Part shown: piece by piece, positions 52,922-62,355 of the stretch
How positions within the stretch are numbered: position 1 is the first letter of the stretch
Layout of the letters: every line of letters starts with the position of its first letter
NCBI GenBank assembly: GCA_945861665.1
Contig: CAMAVS010000008.1
Location: 62,001 to 126,000, forward strand
Reading direction: 5' to 3'
Source of the DNA: Chitinophaga pinensis
Lineage (GTDB): Bacteria; Bacteroidota; Bacteroidia; UBA4408
Length of the DNA: 64,000 nt
Program-made: the position numbers and the translations under genes
Notes under the pieces: model-generated
Seen by the model: only the letters and a program-made list of their open reading frames with translations
Database searches by the model: none
Told to the model about the DNA's origin: nothing

Positions 52922-53638
52922 ATGCTAACGATAAATCCCAATTATAAAATTTCCTACGAAAGTATTCCCTTCGGTTTTGGAGAACCACAAGACACAAAAA
53001 ATGTGGCTATTATTATCGATGATTTTTTATTAAATCCGGAACTCGCTCGTGAATATGCTATTAGCAATGCTTCAGAATTTAAAAGTGCAAGCCCTACTTT
53101 TTATCCGGGTTCCTTTTTAGCAATACCTACTGATGTATCCAAAACATTGATTCCCTTTTTTGATGAACTGTTTCGAAAGACCTATGATTTGGAAGCAAAA
53201 AAAATGAGTGATTTTGTATTAAAATATTCTTTATTGAGTACTAAACCTGAAAACCTAACACACCTGCAAACAATATGTCACAGAGACATTAACCCATCCG
53301 TTGACCTAACAAAACACAAACGCATTGCTGCAGTTCTATATCTATTTGAAGATGAAAAGTTGGGAGGAACGAGTTTTTATACTAAAAAAAACAATTTAAT
53401 TCCAAAGCAAATCCCACCCGTTATTCCACCAAAATACCTAACCGTAAGTGATGATAATTTTGAATTAACCAACCACATTCCTGCAAAATGGAATAGACTG
53501 GTATTTTATCCAAGTCATATCCTTCACAGTGGTTATATTGATCATCCTGAATTATTATCAGAAGATCCTTCTGTTGGAAGATTAACCATCAATAATTTTA
53601 CTTGGTATTCAGACCCTGAATCAATAAAATTTGAATAG
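52922..53638 (+). CDS. 2-oxoglutarate/Fe(II) dioxygenase-like protein (DUF6445-like)
   Basis: From ATG 52922 the product has 238 residues (260 from 52856; the extra 22 look like a false hydrophobic leader). The jelly-roll signature is visible: iron ligands HRD (in TICHRDINPS, about 118-121) and HSG in YPSHILHSGYI (about 200-210), and an arginine in VGRLTINNFTW for 2-oxoglutarate. KRIAAVLYLFEDEKLGGTSF, typical of the family, lies between. The opening NVAIIIDDFLLNPE matches the DUF6445 type. The substrate is unknown; relatives act on small molecules or peptides. Neighbours are a CotH gene and a broken DUF983 gene. Confidence 0.82.
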   Translation: MLTINPNYKISYESIPFGFGEPQDTKNVAIIIDDFLLNPELAREYAISNASEFKSASPTFYPGSFLAIPTDVSKTLIPFFDELFRKTYDLEAKKMSDFVLKYSLLSTKPENLTHLQTICHRDINPSVDLTKHKRIAAVLYLFEDEKLGGTSFYTKKNNLIPKQIPPVIPPKYLTVSDDNFELTNHIPAKWNRLVFYPSHILHSGYIDHPELLSEDPSVGRLTINNFTWYSDPESIKFE

Positions 53639-54010
53639 TTGCCTTTTGGGGCTACAAAAATTAGTATCGAATTTCGTTTGTATCTCATTTTTACGACTGC
53701 ACCTTTTTTTAAGTTGTTTAAACCGTTTCCGAAATTTACTTGTAATGTAAAACTGCAACTGGAACACGAATTTTGGTATGGAACAAGATATATGAGCAGC
53801 GGATTAAGTATAACATTCTCCCTTTTTAATTTAGGCTGGTTTTATTTGATATTTGGTTTGGGATGGAACGACAATAGTTTATTCTATTACCTGATTACCA
53901 ACACCAGTCTATTAATAATCTCTTTACCTTATATAATGCGGCTTTCTAGAACTGCCTACTTAAGTGTATTTGTTAAATACGATAAAAATGCGGCTTCGTC
54001 TAAACACTAA
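53631..54010 (+). pseudogene. DUF983 family gene with frameshift at a T7 run
   Basis: The C-terminal part (about 53704-54010) reads as DUF983: FTCNVKLQLEHEFWYGTRYM, two membrane segments, LGWNDNSLFYYL and IMRLSRTAYLSVFVKYDKNA. Intact members begin with a zinc knuckle, about SNKCPRCxxGxLF. That motif is found here only in the next frame, before the T7 run at 53704-53710, as KLVSNFVCISFLRLHLF, where the second Cys is F (TTT for TGT). Of the second Cys pair only the last remains. No ATG start exists. Frameshift plus lost zinc ligands indicates decay. Confidence 0.75.
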
Positions 54011-54031
54011 TTGAATTATTAAGAAAATGAA

Positions 54032-54066
54032 AAAAGTGCTATTGTTTTTTAAACAACAGCACTTTT
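54032..54066. terminator. Bidirectional terminator hairpin between DUF983 relic and DUF3108 gene
   Basis: AAAAGTGCT-A-TTGTTT (54032-54047) and AAACAA-C-AGCACTTTT (54051-54066) form a 15-bp stem with one A/C mismatch and a 3-base loop, with A/T runs on both sides. The two flanking genes converge on it. Confidence 0.88.
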
Positions 54067-54084
54067 AAGTATTTTTATTTTTTC

Positions 54085-54855
54085 CTATTTCACCAATACC
54101 ATAGGGTTTGCAAGCCCTTTGTACGATTTTAGATCCATTTTTATTGAACCTACCAAAATATCCGCTTCGGCCCTTATGGGAATGTGATTTTTATCATCCG
54201 TTATCCAAGCAGTTAAATCCTCTTCGTGCTTAAACACCCTACCCTTTTGCACCACAGGATGAAACTTAATACACTTTACATAACCAATATCTGTTTTAAT
54301 GGTTTCCTTGCCTACATATTTTATCTTAAGCGGATAAATTTCATTGTCAACAAAGGCATCGAAACTAAATATATCACCAGGTTTTGCATTTGAAAAATCA
54401 ATTATACGTGCATAATAAAAAGACGAAATCATATCCTGTGCATATTGACTTGTATTGAACGGTTTGCCATCGGCATTTACAGTTTTCTTATATGGATTAA
54501 AAACATAATTCTGGTTTATTTTATAACCGCCTTCGTCTACACGCCTAACAAATACCCAAGGACACACTGACTCTTCATCAATATAACTTTCGTAACGATC
54601 ACGCACTTTAAAAAACCAGTCGAAAGCTCCTTTACTTTGGGCAACACCCACTACGTGCAATGCACTTCGTTCTCCGTACTTTTTTTCCTCGTCCTTTACT
54701 TCTAGCACAGCTTCACCGGCATCAATAAATCCATAGTGAAGTCTGTAAACCAACTGCTCCCCTTTTTTAAAAGCATTATTCTCAACCTTACGTAACTGAC
54801 CGTGAATGGGATTCATCATAAATAAAACAAGTACGGTAATGATAGTGATTTTCAT
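54085..54855 (-). CDS. DUF3108 family periplasmic protein
   Basis: From ATG 54855 the product has 256 residues; the longer reading from 54900 adds MVRALQFLFIQRINF, which would spoil the signal peptide. The signal peptide MKITIITVLVLFMMNPIHG is followed by a beta-rich body with FKKGEQLVYRLHYGFIDAGE (about 29-48), SKGAFDWFFKVRDRYESYID (about 74-93) and DLTAWITDDKNHIPIRAEAD near residue 215-234, the pattern of DUF3108. The fold resembles lipid- or lipoprotein-binding LolA-like proteins, which is only inference. No membrane anchor. It lies 73 bases downstream of leuS and ends at a strong terminator. Confidence 0.88.
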   Translation of the reverse strand: MKITIITVLVLFMMNPIHGQLRKVENNAFKKGEQLVYRLHYGFIDAGEAVLEVKDEEKKYGERSALHVVGVAQSKGAFDWFFKVRDRYESYIDEESVCPWVFVRRVDEGGYKINQNYVFNPYKKTVNADGKPFNTSQYAQDMISSFYYARIIDFSNAKPGDIFSFDAFVDNEIYPLKIKYVGKETIKTDIGYVKCIKFHPVVQKGRVFKHEEDLTAWITDDKNHIPIRAEADILVGSIKMDLKSYKGLANPMVLVK

Positions 54856-54928
54856 AAAATTTATTCTTTGTATGAAAAGGAATTGCAAAGCACGTACCAC
54901 TTTCAGTTAACAACTGCAAATCAATTAG

Positions 54929-57760
54929 TTAAACAACTATATTGATTATTTTATTGTGCACCACAATTATCTTTTTGGGAGATTTCCCTTCCAAGAATTT
55001 TTTCACTTCTTCGAAATCCATTGCTGCATGTTCAATTTCTTTTATTCCCAATGTTAAAGGTAATTCCATTTTAAAACGCGTTTTACCATTGAAGGAAACA
55101 GGGTAAGCAAATGCGTCATTAACCAAATATTCTTCTTTGTGTGCAGGAAATTGGGCGTAGGTTACACTATCAGTATGCCCCAACTTAAACCACAATTCCT
55201 CAGCAAGGTGCGGAGCATAAGGTGCAATGATAATTGACAACGGCTCCAATATTTCACGCTTGTTGCATTTTTGTTCGGTAAGCTCGTTTACGCAAATCAT
55301 AAAATTACTTACCGAAGTATTGAAAGAGAAATTCTCAATATCGTGAACAATTTTTTTAATGGTTTTATGTAATGTTTTTAATTCTTCTTTTGTTGCTGCC
55401 TCTGTTGAAACATTGAATACACCTCCATTATGATACAACCTCCACAACTTGCGTATAAAATTAGACACACCACTAATACCAATAGTACTCCAAGGTTTTG
55501 AAAGCTCCAGTGGACCAAGGAACATTTCGTATAGGCGGAGACAATCAGCCCCCTGTTGCTCTATAATGATATCTGGAGTAACAACATTGTACTTTGATTT
55601 AGACATTTTTTCTACTTCTGATTTGAGCAAGAGATAGTCTTCCCCTTTATCATCTTGTTTCCAATTAACAATAAATGTTTCTTTAGCAATTATATCTTTA
55701 AACATGGGATATACATCAACTAAAGCTGCAAGATTTTTTTTGTAAAATCTGTCTTTTTCATCAGCGAACTCAACAGGGCAATGCCATTTCGTATATTCCC
55801 CGATAAACGTATTGCTTATTGGTTCATAATACTTTGGAAAATCATCACAAGAGATAATTATTTGATGTTTAGTGGATGTGTTTGAATCGGATTCTATTCT
55901 AGTAAAAAACAACGATCTCCCCAGTATCATCCCCTGATTAATCAACTTTTTGGCAGGCTCCGTAAAAGGAAGCAATCCAAGGTCGTTTAAAAATTTTGTC
56001 CAGAAACGTACGTACAATAAATGCCCGGTGGAGTGCTCAGCACCCCCAATGTATAAATCTACATTTTGCCAATAATTGATGGCTTCTTTAGATGCAAATG
56101 TATTCTTATTGTGTGCATCCATATAACGTAAAAAATACCAAGAAGAGCCTGCCCATCCCGGCATAGTTGAATTCTCATATTCAAATTGACCCTTATATTT
56201 CCAATTTGTTGCACGCGCCAAAGGTGGCTCACCTGTTTCGGTTGGTAAATATTTATCTACATCGGGCAATAACAATGGCAGCTCTTTTTCATCCAATACT
56301 TTTGGAATTCCATTTTCATAATACACAGGAATTGGTTCTCCCCAATAGCGTTGGCGGCCGAAAACAGCATCGCGCAAACGGAAATTTGTTTTCCCTTTTC
56401 CTAATCCTTTTTCTTCAATTATCGCAATCGCTTTTTTAATAGCATCTTTCACATCCAATCCATTCAGGAAATCAGAATTCATTAATTTTCCATCTTTCGC
56501 GTCATAGGATTCTTTTGATAAATCGCCACCGGCAACTACTTCAATGATATCCAATCCAAAATGTTTTGCAAAAGCATAGTCACGTGTATCGTGTCCGGGA
56601 ACAGCCATTACAGCTCCTGTGCCGTAACCTGCCAACACATAATCACCAATCCAAACAGGAATTTGTTTTCCTGTAAACGGATGCAGCACATAGCCTCCTG
56701 TAAAAACACCCGTTATCTTTTTTACATCCGACATACGGTCGCGCTCACTTCTGTTTTTCGCGAACATTACGTATTCTTTAACCACTTTTATTTGTTCGGC
56801 TGTTGTAATTTTTTCTACCAACTCGTGCTCGGGAGCAAGTGTTATAAATGAAACTCCGAATATGGTATCCGGTCTGGTAGTGAATACTTCAATCGTATCA
56901 TCAGATTCTTGAATCTTGAACTTAAAACTAGTCCCTTCACTTTTTCCAATCCAGTTGCGTTGTGCTTCTTTAATACTATCTGTCCAATCGAGACCCTCCA
57001 AATCGCTCAACAATCTATCGGCATAAGCAGTAATTCTTAAACTCCATTGTTTCATTAATTTACGCTCAACAGGGTAACCACCACGTTCCGAAACTCCTTC
57101 CTTTACCTCTTCATTGGCAAGTACTGTTCCCAATTGCGGACACCAATTTACCATTGTATTGCTTAAATATGCAAGTCGATATTCCAACAACAAATCGGAC
57201 TGTTGCATTTCATTTAAATCCCCCCATCCCTCACCTCGGTCTTCTCCACAGGTGAGGTTGCCTATACAAAACTTTTCTATGAGTGTGGAAATATTCTCTG
57301 CTTTATTCGTTTCAGGATTGTACCAACTATTAAACAATTGAATAAATATCCATTGTGTCCATTTATAATAATCAGGATTTGAAGTACGTACTTCCCTATC
57401 CCAATCAAATGAAAACCCTATTTTGTCAAGCTGTTCGCGATAACGCGCAATGTTTGTTTTAGTGGTAATTTCGGGATGCTGTCCTGTTTGTATAGCATAT
57501 TGCTCAGTGGCTAATCCAAATGAATCGTATCCCATAGGATGCAATACATTAAATCCTTTTAAGCGTTTATAACGCGCAAAAATATCGGATGCAATATACC
57601 CTAACGGATGCCCAACGTGTAATCCGGCCCCACTTGGATAGGGAAACATATCCAATGCATAATACTTAGGTTTATTTGATTTATTTTCGGCCTTAAAGGT
57701 TTTTTTTTTAGCCCAATAATGTTGCCACTTTTTTTCTACTTCTCTAAAATTGTATTCCAT
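54929..57760 (-). CDS. leuS: Leucyl-tRNA synthetase
   Basis: The product has 943 residues. Class I motifs: HIGH-like HVGH in PYPSGAGLHVGHPLGY (41-56), and KMSKSKYN late in the protein. The editing domain and the Bacteroidota leucine-specific insertion (QGMILGRSLFF to EKMSKSKYN) are present. In a spacer at residues about 165-182 the protein reads IGNLTCGEDRGEGWGDLNE, coded by a palindromic GC-rich piece (57215-57257). dnaB lies upstream (58 bases) and the DUF3108 gene downstream. Confidence 0.97.
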   Translation of the reverse strand: MEYNFREVEKKWQHYWAKKKTFKAENKSNKPKYYALDMFPYPSGAGLHVGHPLGYIASDIFARYKRLKGFNVLHPMGYDSFGLATEQYAIQTGQHPEITTKTNIARYREQLDKIGFSFDWDREVRTSNPDYYKWTQWIFIQLFNSWYNPETNKAENISTLIEKFCIGNLTCGEDRGEGWGDLNEMQQSDLLLEYRLAYLSNTMVNWCPQLGTVLANEEVKEGVSERGGYPVERKLMKQWSLRITAYADRLLSDLEGLDWTDSIKEAQRNWIGKSEGTSFKFKIQESDDTIEVFTTRPDTIFGVSFITLAPEHELVEKITTAEQIKVVKEYVMFAKNRSERDRMSDVKKITGVFTGGYVLHPFTGKQIPVWIGDYVLAGYGTGAVMAVPGHDTRDYAFAKHFGLDIIEVVAGGDLSKESYDAKDGKLMNSDFLNGLDVKDAIKKAIAIIEEKGLGKGKTNFRLRDAVFGRQRYWGEPIPVYYENGIPKVLDEKELPLLLPDVDKYLPTETGEPPLARATNWKYKGQFEYENSTMPGWAGSSWYFLRYMDAHNKNTFASKEAINYWQNVDLYIGGAEHSTGHLLYVRFWTKFLNDLGLLPFTEPAKKLINQGMILGRSLFFTRIESDSNTSTKHQIIISCDDFPKYYEPISNTFIGEYTKWHCPVEFADEKDRFYKKNLAALVDVYPMFKDIIAKETFIVNWKQDDKGEDYLLLKSEVEKMSKSKYNVVTPDIIIEQQGADCLRLYEMFLGPLELSKPWSTIGISGVSNFIRKLWRLYHNGGVFNVSTEAATKEELKTLHKTIKKIVHDIENFSFNTSVSNFMICVNELTEQKCNKREILEPLSIIIAPYAPHLAEELWFKLGHTDSVTYAQFPAHKEEYLVNDAFAYPVSFNGKTRFKMELPLTLGIKEIEHAAMDFEEVKKFLEGKSPKKIIVVHNKIINIVV
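57215..57257 (-). repeat. Palindromic GC-rich segment inside leuS, in frame
   Basis: CCTCACCT (57229-57236) and AGGTGAGG (57250-57257) form an 8-bp hairpin with a 13-base loop, preceded by AAATCCCCCCATCC. The stretch is much richer in GC than the rest of the gene and codes residues about 168-182. It resembles dispersed palindromic repeats known from other bacteria. Confidence 0.6.
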
Positions 57761-57781
57761 TTCGCTTGTATTTACAAATTG

Positions 57782-57789
57782 CGAATTTA
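57782..57789 (-). promoter_or_regulatory. Promoter-like box TAAATTCG for leuS
   Basis: The minus strand reads TAAATTCG 21 bases before the ATG at 57760, with TTG (57812-57814) 22 bases upstream as a possible -33 element. Confidence 0.45.
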
Positions 57790-57818
57790 CAAATTAGGCG
57801 TAAGCTTTTAACAATAAA

Positions 57819-59351
57819 TTAAAATGGTTGCTCGTCATCGTTTTTCATATTGTTGAGCTTTGATGAAAAAGTAATTTGAGGCAAATCATTTCCATCTATA
57901 TCTGTAGAAGGCAACTGACCAAAGGAATTGAAGTCGCCACCTAAATTATCAAACTTAGCCAAATGTGGTATAAATCGTAAATTAACATCCTTCAAAGCAC
58001 CATTACGGTGTTTCGAGATAAGTAGTTGCGCTACTCCGGTAAGTGAGTTTCCACTATTGTCTTCGGTTATTTGGTAATATTCCGGACGGTAAATAAACAT
58101 TACCATATCGGCATCTTGTTCAATGGCTCCCGATTCACGCAAATCGGAAAGTTGCGGGCGTTTACTTCCTCCTGCACGATTCTCAACCTGACGGCTTAAC
58201 TGAGAAAGTGCAATCACAGGAATATTTAATTCTTTGGCAATACTTTTTAGGGAACGCGATATTAAACTTATTTCTTGCTCACGATTTCCTTTTCCTTCGC
58301 CACCCGCAGTCATTAACTGCAAGTAATCGATTACCACTAATTGTATATCGTGTTGTGCTTTTAACCTACGACATTTGGCTCGAAGTTCAAAAATAGATAA
58401 CGCGGGAGTATCATCAATAAAAATAGGGGCTTCCGTTAATTTTTTTATCTGTGAATTTAACTGGTGCCACTCGTGATCGTGCAAATCTCCTTTCTTTAAT
58501 TTTTCTGCCGAAATTTCTGTTTCAGATGAAATTAAACGATTTACCAATTGCAAAGATGACATCTCCAAGGAAAAAACAGCTACTGGCTTTTTGAAGTTTA
58601 CTGCGGTGTTTCTTACCAAGGATAATGCGAAAGCAGTTTTACCCATACCCGGACGAGCTGCCACAATTACCAAATCGGATTTTTGCCAGCCGGACGTTAC
58701 CCGATCCAGTTCTGTAAATCCGGAAGCAACACCATTGATACCATCTTCGTGTGTACGAGCAATTTCTATTTGTTTTACAGCATCCACTATAAGTGAACTC
58801 ATACTCTCGTAATTTTTACGAATATGTTTTTCTGCTATTGAAAATAAATCACGCTCTGCTTTATCGAGTAAATCGAACACATCGGTTGAATCTTCATAAG
58901 CATCTCGAATGGTTTCATTAGAAATACGAATTAATTCGCGTTGAATATGCTTTTGTGAAATGATACGTGCGTGAAACTCCATATTAGCCGCAGAAGCTAC
59001 CCTGTTGGTAAGTTGTGTTACATAATATGGTCCACCAATAATATCTAACTGCCCACTCTGCTTTAACTGATTGGTTACCGTTAAAATATCTATGGGCTGT
59101 GTTTTTTCGAAAAGTGTACGAATAGCACCGTAAATTTTTTGATGTGCTTCCACATAAAAACTTTCGGGTTGTAATATTTCTATAACAGATGTTAATGCAT
59201 TTTTATCTAACATTAATGCCCCTAACACTGCTTCTTCCAATTCTCGAGCTTGTGGAGGTAGTTTTCCGTGCTCAATATAATTGGGTATTATTGCTTTCTT
59301 TATTCGTTTATTACCTGTTAAGCTATTCACGTTACTACTTGTTATATCCAT
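57819..59351 (-). CDS. dnaB: Replicative DNA helicase DnaB
   Basis: The product has 510 residues, the ring helicase at the replication fork. The N-terminal domain (about 35-170) starts with LPPQARELEEAVLGALMLD; the RecA-like domain has Walker A ARPGMGKTA (232-240), Walker B LVVIDYLQLM (about 346-355) and the arginine-finger area QLSRQVENR. No intein. The last six residues DDEQPF look like the C-terminal tip of SSB. The promoter box TAACTTTG lies 4 bases upstream of the ATG. A single gene, 467 bases from leuS end to start being another transcript. Confidence 0.97.
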   Translation of the reverse strand: MDITSSNVNSLTGNKRIKKAIIPNYIEHGKLPPQARELEEAVLGALMLDKNALTSVIEILQPESFYVEAHQKIYGAIRTLFEKTQPIDILTVTNQLKQSGQLDIIGGPYYVTQLTNRVASAANMEFHARIISQKHIQRELIRISNETIRDAYEDSTDVFDLLDKAERDLFSIAEKHIRKNYESMSSLIVDAVKQIEIARTHEDGINGVASGFTELDRVTSGWQKSDLVIVAARPGMGKTAFALSLVRNTAVNFKKPVAVFSLEMSSLQLVNRLISSETEISAEKLKKGDLHDHEWHQLNSQIKKLTEAPIFIDDTPALSIFELRAKCRRLKAQHDIQLVVIDYLQLMTAGGEGKGNREQEISLISRSLKSIAKELNIPVIALSQLSRQVENRAGGSKRPQLSDLRESGAIEQDADMVMFIYRPEYYQITEDNSGNSLTGVAQLLISKHRNGALKDVNLRFIPHLAKFDNLGGDFNSFGQLPSTDIDGNDLPQITFSSKLNNMKNDDEQPF

Positions 59352-59355
59352 ATTC

Positions 59356-59387
59356 CAAAGTTACAAAAAAGTGAGGTGAGTTTCAAA
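59356..59387 (-). promoter_or_regulatory. Promoter of dnaB (-33 TTTG, -7 TAACTTTG), leaderless
   Basis: The minus strand has TTTG at 59387-59384, a 20-base spacer, and TAACTTTG at 59363-59356, which ends 4 bases before the ATG at 59351. This is a full match to the Bacteroidota promoter and implies a leaderless dnaB mRNA. Confidence 0.75.
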
Positions 59388-59484
59388 CTATAAGTTACTG
59401 CGTTTATAAAATACCTTTTATTATACTCACAATACGCTAGTTAGATTACCTTAGTTGAGCTAACACTTCCATGACTGTTAACAT

Positions 59485-59517
59485 TTTGTGCAAAAATTAA
59501 TAATTTTCATAAATTCG
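59485..59517 (+). promoter_or_regulatory. Promoter of the second CotH gene (-33 TTTG, -7 TAAATTCG)
   Basis: TTTG at 59485-59488 and TAAATTCG at 59510-59517 are 21 bases apart; the box ends 10 bases before the ATG at 59528. It supports TAnnTTCG as a working -7 variant. Confidence 0.6.
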
Positions 59518-59527
59518 CTTATTCAAA

Positions 59528-61033
59528 ATGAAAAAAAGCTCTTTATTAATTATTCCTAATTTGTTGCTTAGCTTATTTTGCTCTGCCCAAATGAAGGGCG
59601 ACTTATTTTTTAATCCGGCCATCATTAATACCATAAGTATACAATTTGCGCAAATCGGTTATTGGGATTCTTTAGTGGCATACAAGCCATTGGACAAAGC
59701 AATCCTTGCGAGTGTTACTGTAAACGGTGTTTTGCTAGACTCAACAGGTGTTCAGTTAAAAGGGAATTCGTCCTATAATTCATATCCGGGAAATAAAAAG
59801 CCCATTAAACTTTCGTTTGATGAGTATCGTGCTACACAAACCTTGGACGGATTAAAAACATTGAATATTAACAATGAATTCAAAGACCCAAGTATGTTGC
59901 GTGAAAAAGTGATGCTTGATTTTTGTAATGCACATGGCATGTTATCGCCGCGTGCTACTTTTGTGAAAGTATATTTAAACAATGTGTATTGGGGATTATA
60001 TACAGCAGTGGAACAAGTAAGTAAAACATTTCTTAAAGACAGATTAGGAGATAAAAAAGGTAACCTTTTTAAAGGTGATCCACAAGGTATACTTACGTGG
60101 ATAAATAATTCACCTTCCAGCTATTATAATAAATATGAGTTAAAAACTAATGAAATTACAAATGACTGGAGCGATTTGGTTCATTTGATAGATGAAATAA
60201 ACAATACTCCCACCCAAAATTTTTATGATTCACTAGAGATGGTTTTGAATACTCAAAGTTATGTCAACTGCTGGGCATCTAATATTCTTTTCGGCAATTT
60301 AGATTCGTATCAGGGCTCGGGTCACAATTACTATATATACCACGATTCAATTACCAATAAATTTCAATGGCTTACTTGGGATGTGAATGAGGCATTTGGT
60401 AATTTTAATATGGGAATGAATGTGCAACAATTAGAAAATTTGCCAATTGATTTTATTCCAAACCCTCAAAACCAGAGGCCACTATCTCAAAAAATGTGGA
60501 GCAACGGCACATATAAACAAATTTACACTAGTACACTCTGCAACTTTGCTCGCGATTTTAACCTTACGTATTTAGGTCCAAAAATTGACAGCTTAGCAAA
60601 TGCTATTCGTGCGGATGTTTATGCTGACACGGCCAAGCAGTTTACTGATCAGAATTTTGAAAACAATATCAACAATAACCAAGGTAATATTCCGGGATTA
60701 AAGTCCTTCATTACAAACCGACTTGCCAGTTTAAGCACCCAACTTCCGGCTTATGGTTGTTGGTTAGGAATAGATGAACTAAATGATATTGATGCACCTC
60801 AACTGTATCCTAACCCTGCAACAAATACATTGAGTATTAATTGGGGAAAGAATTATTCGATTAAAAAAGTAGAGATACTGGATGTATCAGGAAGAAAACT
60901 AATTGAAAAGTGCATTATTAATAACTTAACTGATGTTATCACTGCAGATGTGAGTAATTTGTCGCAAGGCGTTTATTATGTAAAAGTGCAAAGTGATACA
61001 AACATCAAAATACTAAAGTTTATCAAACAATAA
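59528..61033 (+). CDS. CotH kinase-family protein with T9SS type A C-terminus
   Basis: The product has 501 residues with signal peptide (about 1-20, LLIIPNLLLSLFCSAQ), CotH domain (about 30-415) and type A sorting domain (about 428-501, LYPNPATNTLSI to KFIKQ). Kinase-like motifs: VQLKGNSSYNSYPGNKKP (about 75-92), YWGLYTAVEQVSKTFL, FGNLDSYQGSGHNYYIYHD (about 257-275) and TWDVNEAFGNFN (about 283-294). It is a shorter paralogue of the CotH protein at 50570, without the lamin-tail domain. Substrate and activity unknown; predicted cell surface or secreted. Confidence 0.93.
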   Translation: MKKSSLLIIPNLLLSLFCSAQMKGDLFFNPAIINTISIQFAQIGYWDSLVAYKPLDKAILASVTVNGVLLDSTGVQLKGNSSYNSYPGNKKPIKLSFDEYRATQTLDGLKTLNINNEFKDPSMLREKVMLDFCNAHGMLSPRATFVKVYLNNVYWGLYTAVEQVSKTFLKDRLGDKKGNLFKGDPQGILTWINNSPSSYYNKYELKTNEITNDWSDLVHLIDEINNTPTQNFYDSLEMVLNTQSYVNCWASNILFGNLDSYQGSGHNYYIYHDSITNKFQWLTWDVNEAFGNFNMGMNVQQLENLPIDFIPNPQNQRPLSQKMWSNGTYKQIYTSTLCNFARDFNLTYLGPKIDSLANAIRADVYADTAKQFTDQNFENNINNNQGNIPGLKSFITNRLASLSTQLPAYGCWLGIDELNDIDAPQLYPNPATNTLSINWGKNYSIKKVEILDVSGRKLIEKCIINNLTDVITADVSNLSQGVYYVKVQSDTNIKILKFIKQ

Positions 61034-61041
61034 GCTTGGTT

Positions 61042-62346
61042 TTACTTTTGTCTGAAAAACAATTGCAGCGGAACTCCTGAAAAATTGTACTCATCCCGAA
61101 TTTTGTTTTCTAAAAATCGTTTATACGAATCGGTAATATACTGCGGCATATTACAGAAGAAAGCAAAAGAAGGAACCATTGTAGGCAACTGCGTGACGAA
61201 CTTTATTTTCACAAATTTACCTTTTGTTGCTGGCGGTGGATAATGAAGTATGGTTGGCAATAAAAATTCGTTGAGTTTGTGAGTAGGAATTCTTTTTGTT
61301 CTGTTTTTGTACACTTCCATCGCTACTTCAAGTGTTTTAAAAATACGTTGCTTACTTAGTACAGAAATAAATACAATCGGTACATCTTTAAAAGGTGCTA
61401 TTTTCGCTTTAATTCGTTCTTCAAATTCTGCCATCGAGTGATTGTTCTTTTCAATTAAGTCCCACTTATTTACCAAAATAACGATGCCCTTTCTGTTTTT
61501 TTGCGCCAAGTGAAAAATATTAAGGTCTTGTGATTCTATACCATCCTGTGCATCAATCATTATTAAACACACATCGCATTCTTCAATAGCACGTATGGCA
61601 CGCATTACAGAGTAAAACTCAACATCTTCATGCACCTTTCCTTTTTTGCGTATTCCGGCTGTATCAATGAGTAAAAAATCGTGACCAAATGAATTGTAAC
61701 GTGTATGTATTGTATCTCTGGTAGTTCCGGCAATGGGTGTAACAATATTTCGTTCTTGTCCGACCAAGGCATTCAACAAAGATGATTTTCCAACATTCGG
61801 TCGACCTACAATCGCAAACTTAGGCAGCGTGATAGTTTCTTCTTGTACGTTTGCTTCCAACTCCTTAACGATATCATCCAATAATTCGCCTGTTCCGCTT
61901 CCTGTCATAGAAGAAATGCAATAAATGTCGCCCAAACCCAATTCGTAAAACTCTGCAGCATAACCTTGTCGTTCGCCATTATCGACCTTATTTACAACCA
62001 AAAATATTTTCTTTTTCGATTTTCTCAACATATTGGCAACAGCAGTATCTAAATCTAAAACACCACTCGTTACATCCACCACAAATACAATAACACTTGC
62101 CTCTTCAATCGCAATCTTAACTTGCTTACGAATTTCCTCTTCAAAAACATCGTCCGAACCAGTTATATATCCACCTGTATCAATGAGGGTAAATTCCTTA
62201 CCGTTCCAGTCTGTTTTACCATAATGGCGATCGCGTGTAACACCCGATGTTTCATTTACAATGGCTTTGCGGCTTTCCGTTAAGCGATTGAAAAGAGTTG
62301 ATTTACCTACGTTTGGGCGGCCTACTATGGCTACTATGTTCGACAT
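61042..62346 (-). CDS. der: Ribosome biogenesis GTPase Der (EngA)
   Basis: The product has 434 residues with two GTPase domains followed by a KH-like domain. Domain 1 has GRPNVGKST (8-16) and DTGGY with NKVD; domain 2 has GRPNVGKSS (about 182-190), DTAGI and NKWD (about 297-300). The KH-like tail (about 360-434) includes [12 protein letters not shown] and FFCNMPQYI. Der acts in assembly of the 50S subunit. It is 9 bases downstream of era in one transcript. Confidence 0.98.
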   Translation of the reverse strand: MSNIVAIVGRPNVGKSTLFNRLTESRKAIVNETSGVTRDRHYGKTDWNGKEFTLIDTGGYITGSDDVFEEEIRKQVKIAIEEASVIVFVVDVTSGVLDLDTAVANMLRKSKKKIFLVVNKVDNGERQGYAAEFYELGLGDIYCISSMTGSGTGELLDDIVKELEANVQEETITLPKFAIVGRPNVGKSSLLNALVGQERNIVTPIAGTTRDTIHTRYNSFGHDFLLIDTAGIRKKGKVHEDVEFYSVMRAIRAIEECDVCLIMIDAQDGIESQDLNIFHLAQKNRKGIVILVNKWDLIEKNNHSMAEFEERIKAKIAPFKDVPIVFISVLSKQRIFKTLEVAMEVYKNRTKRIPTHKLNEFLLPTILHYPPPATKGKFVKIKFVTQLPTMVPSFAFFCNMPQYITDSYKRFLENKIRDEYNFSGVPLQLFFRQK

Positions 62347-62355
62347 GATTTATTG

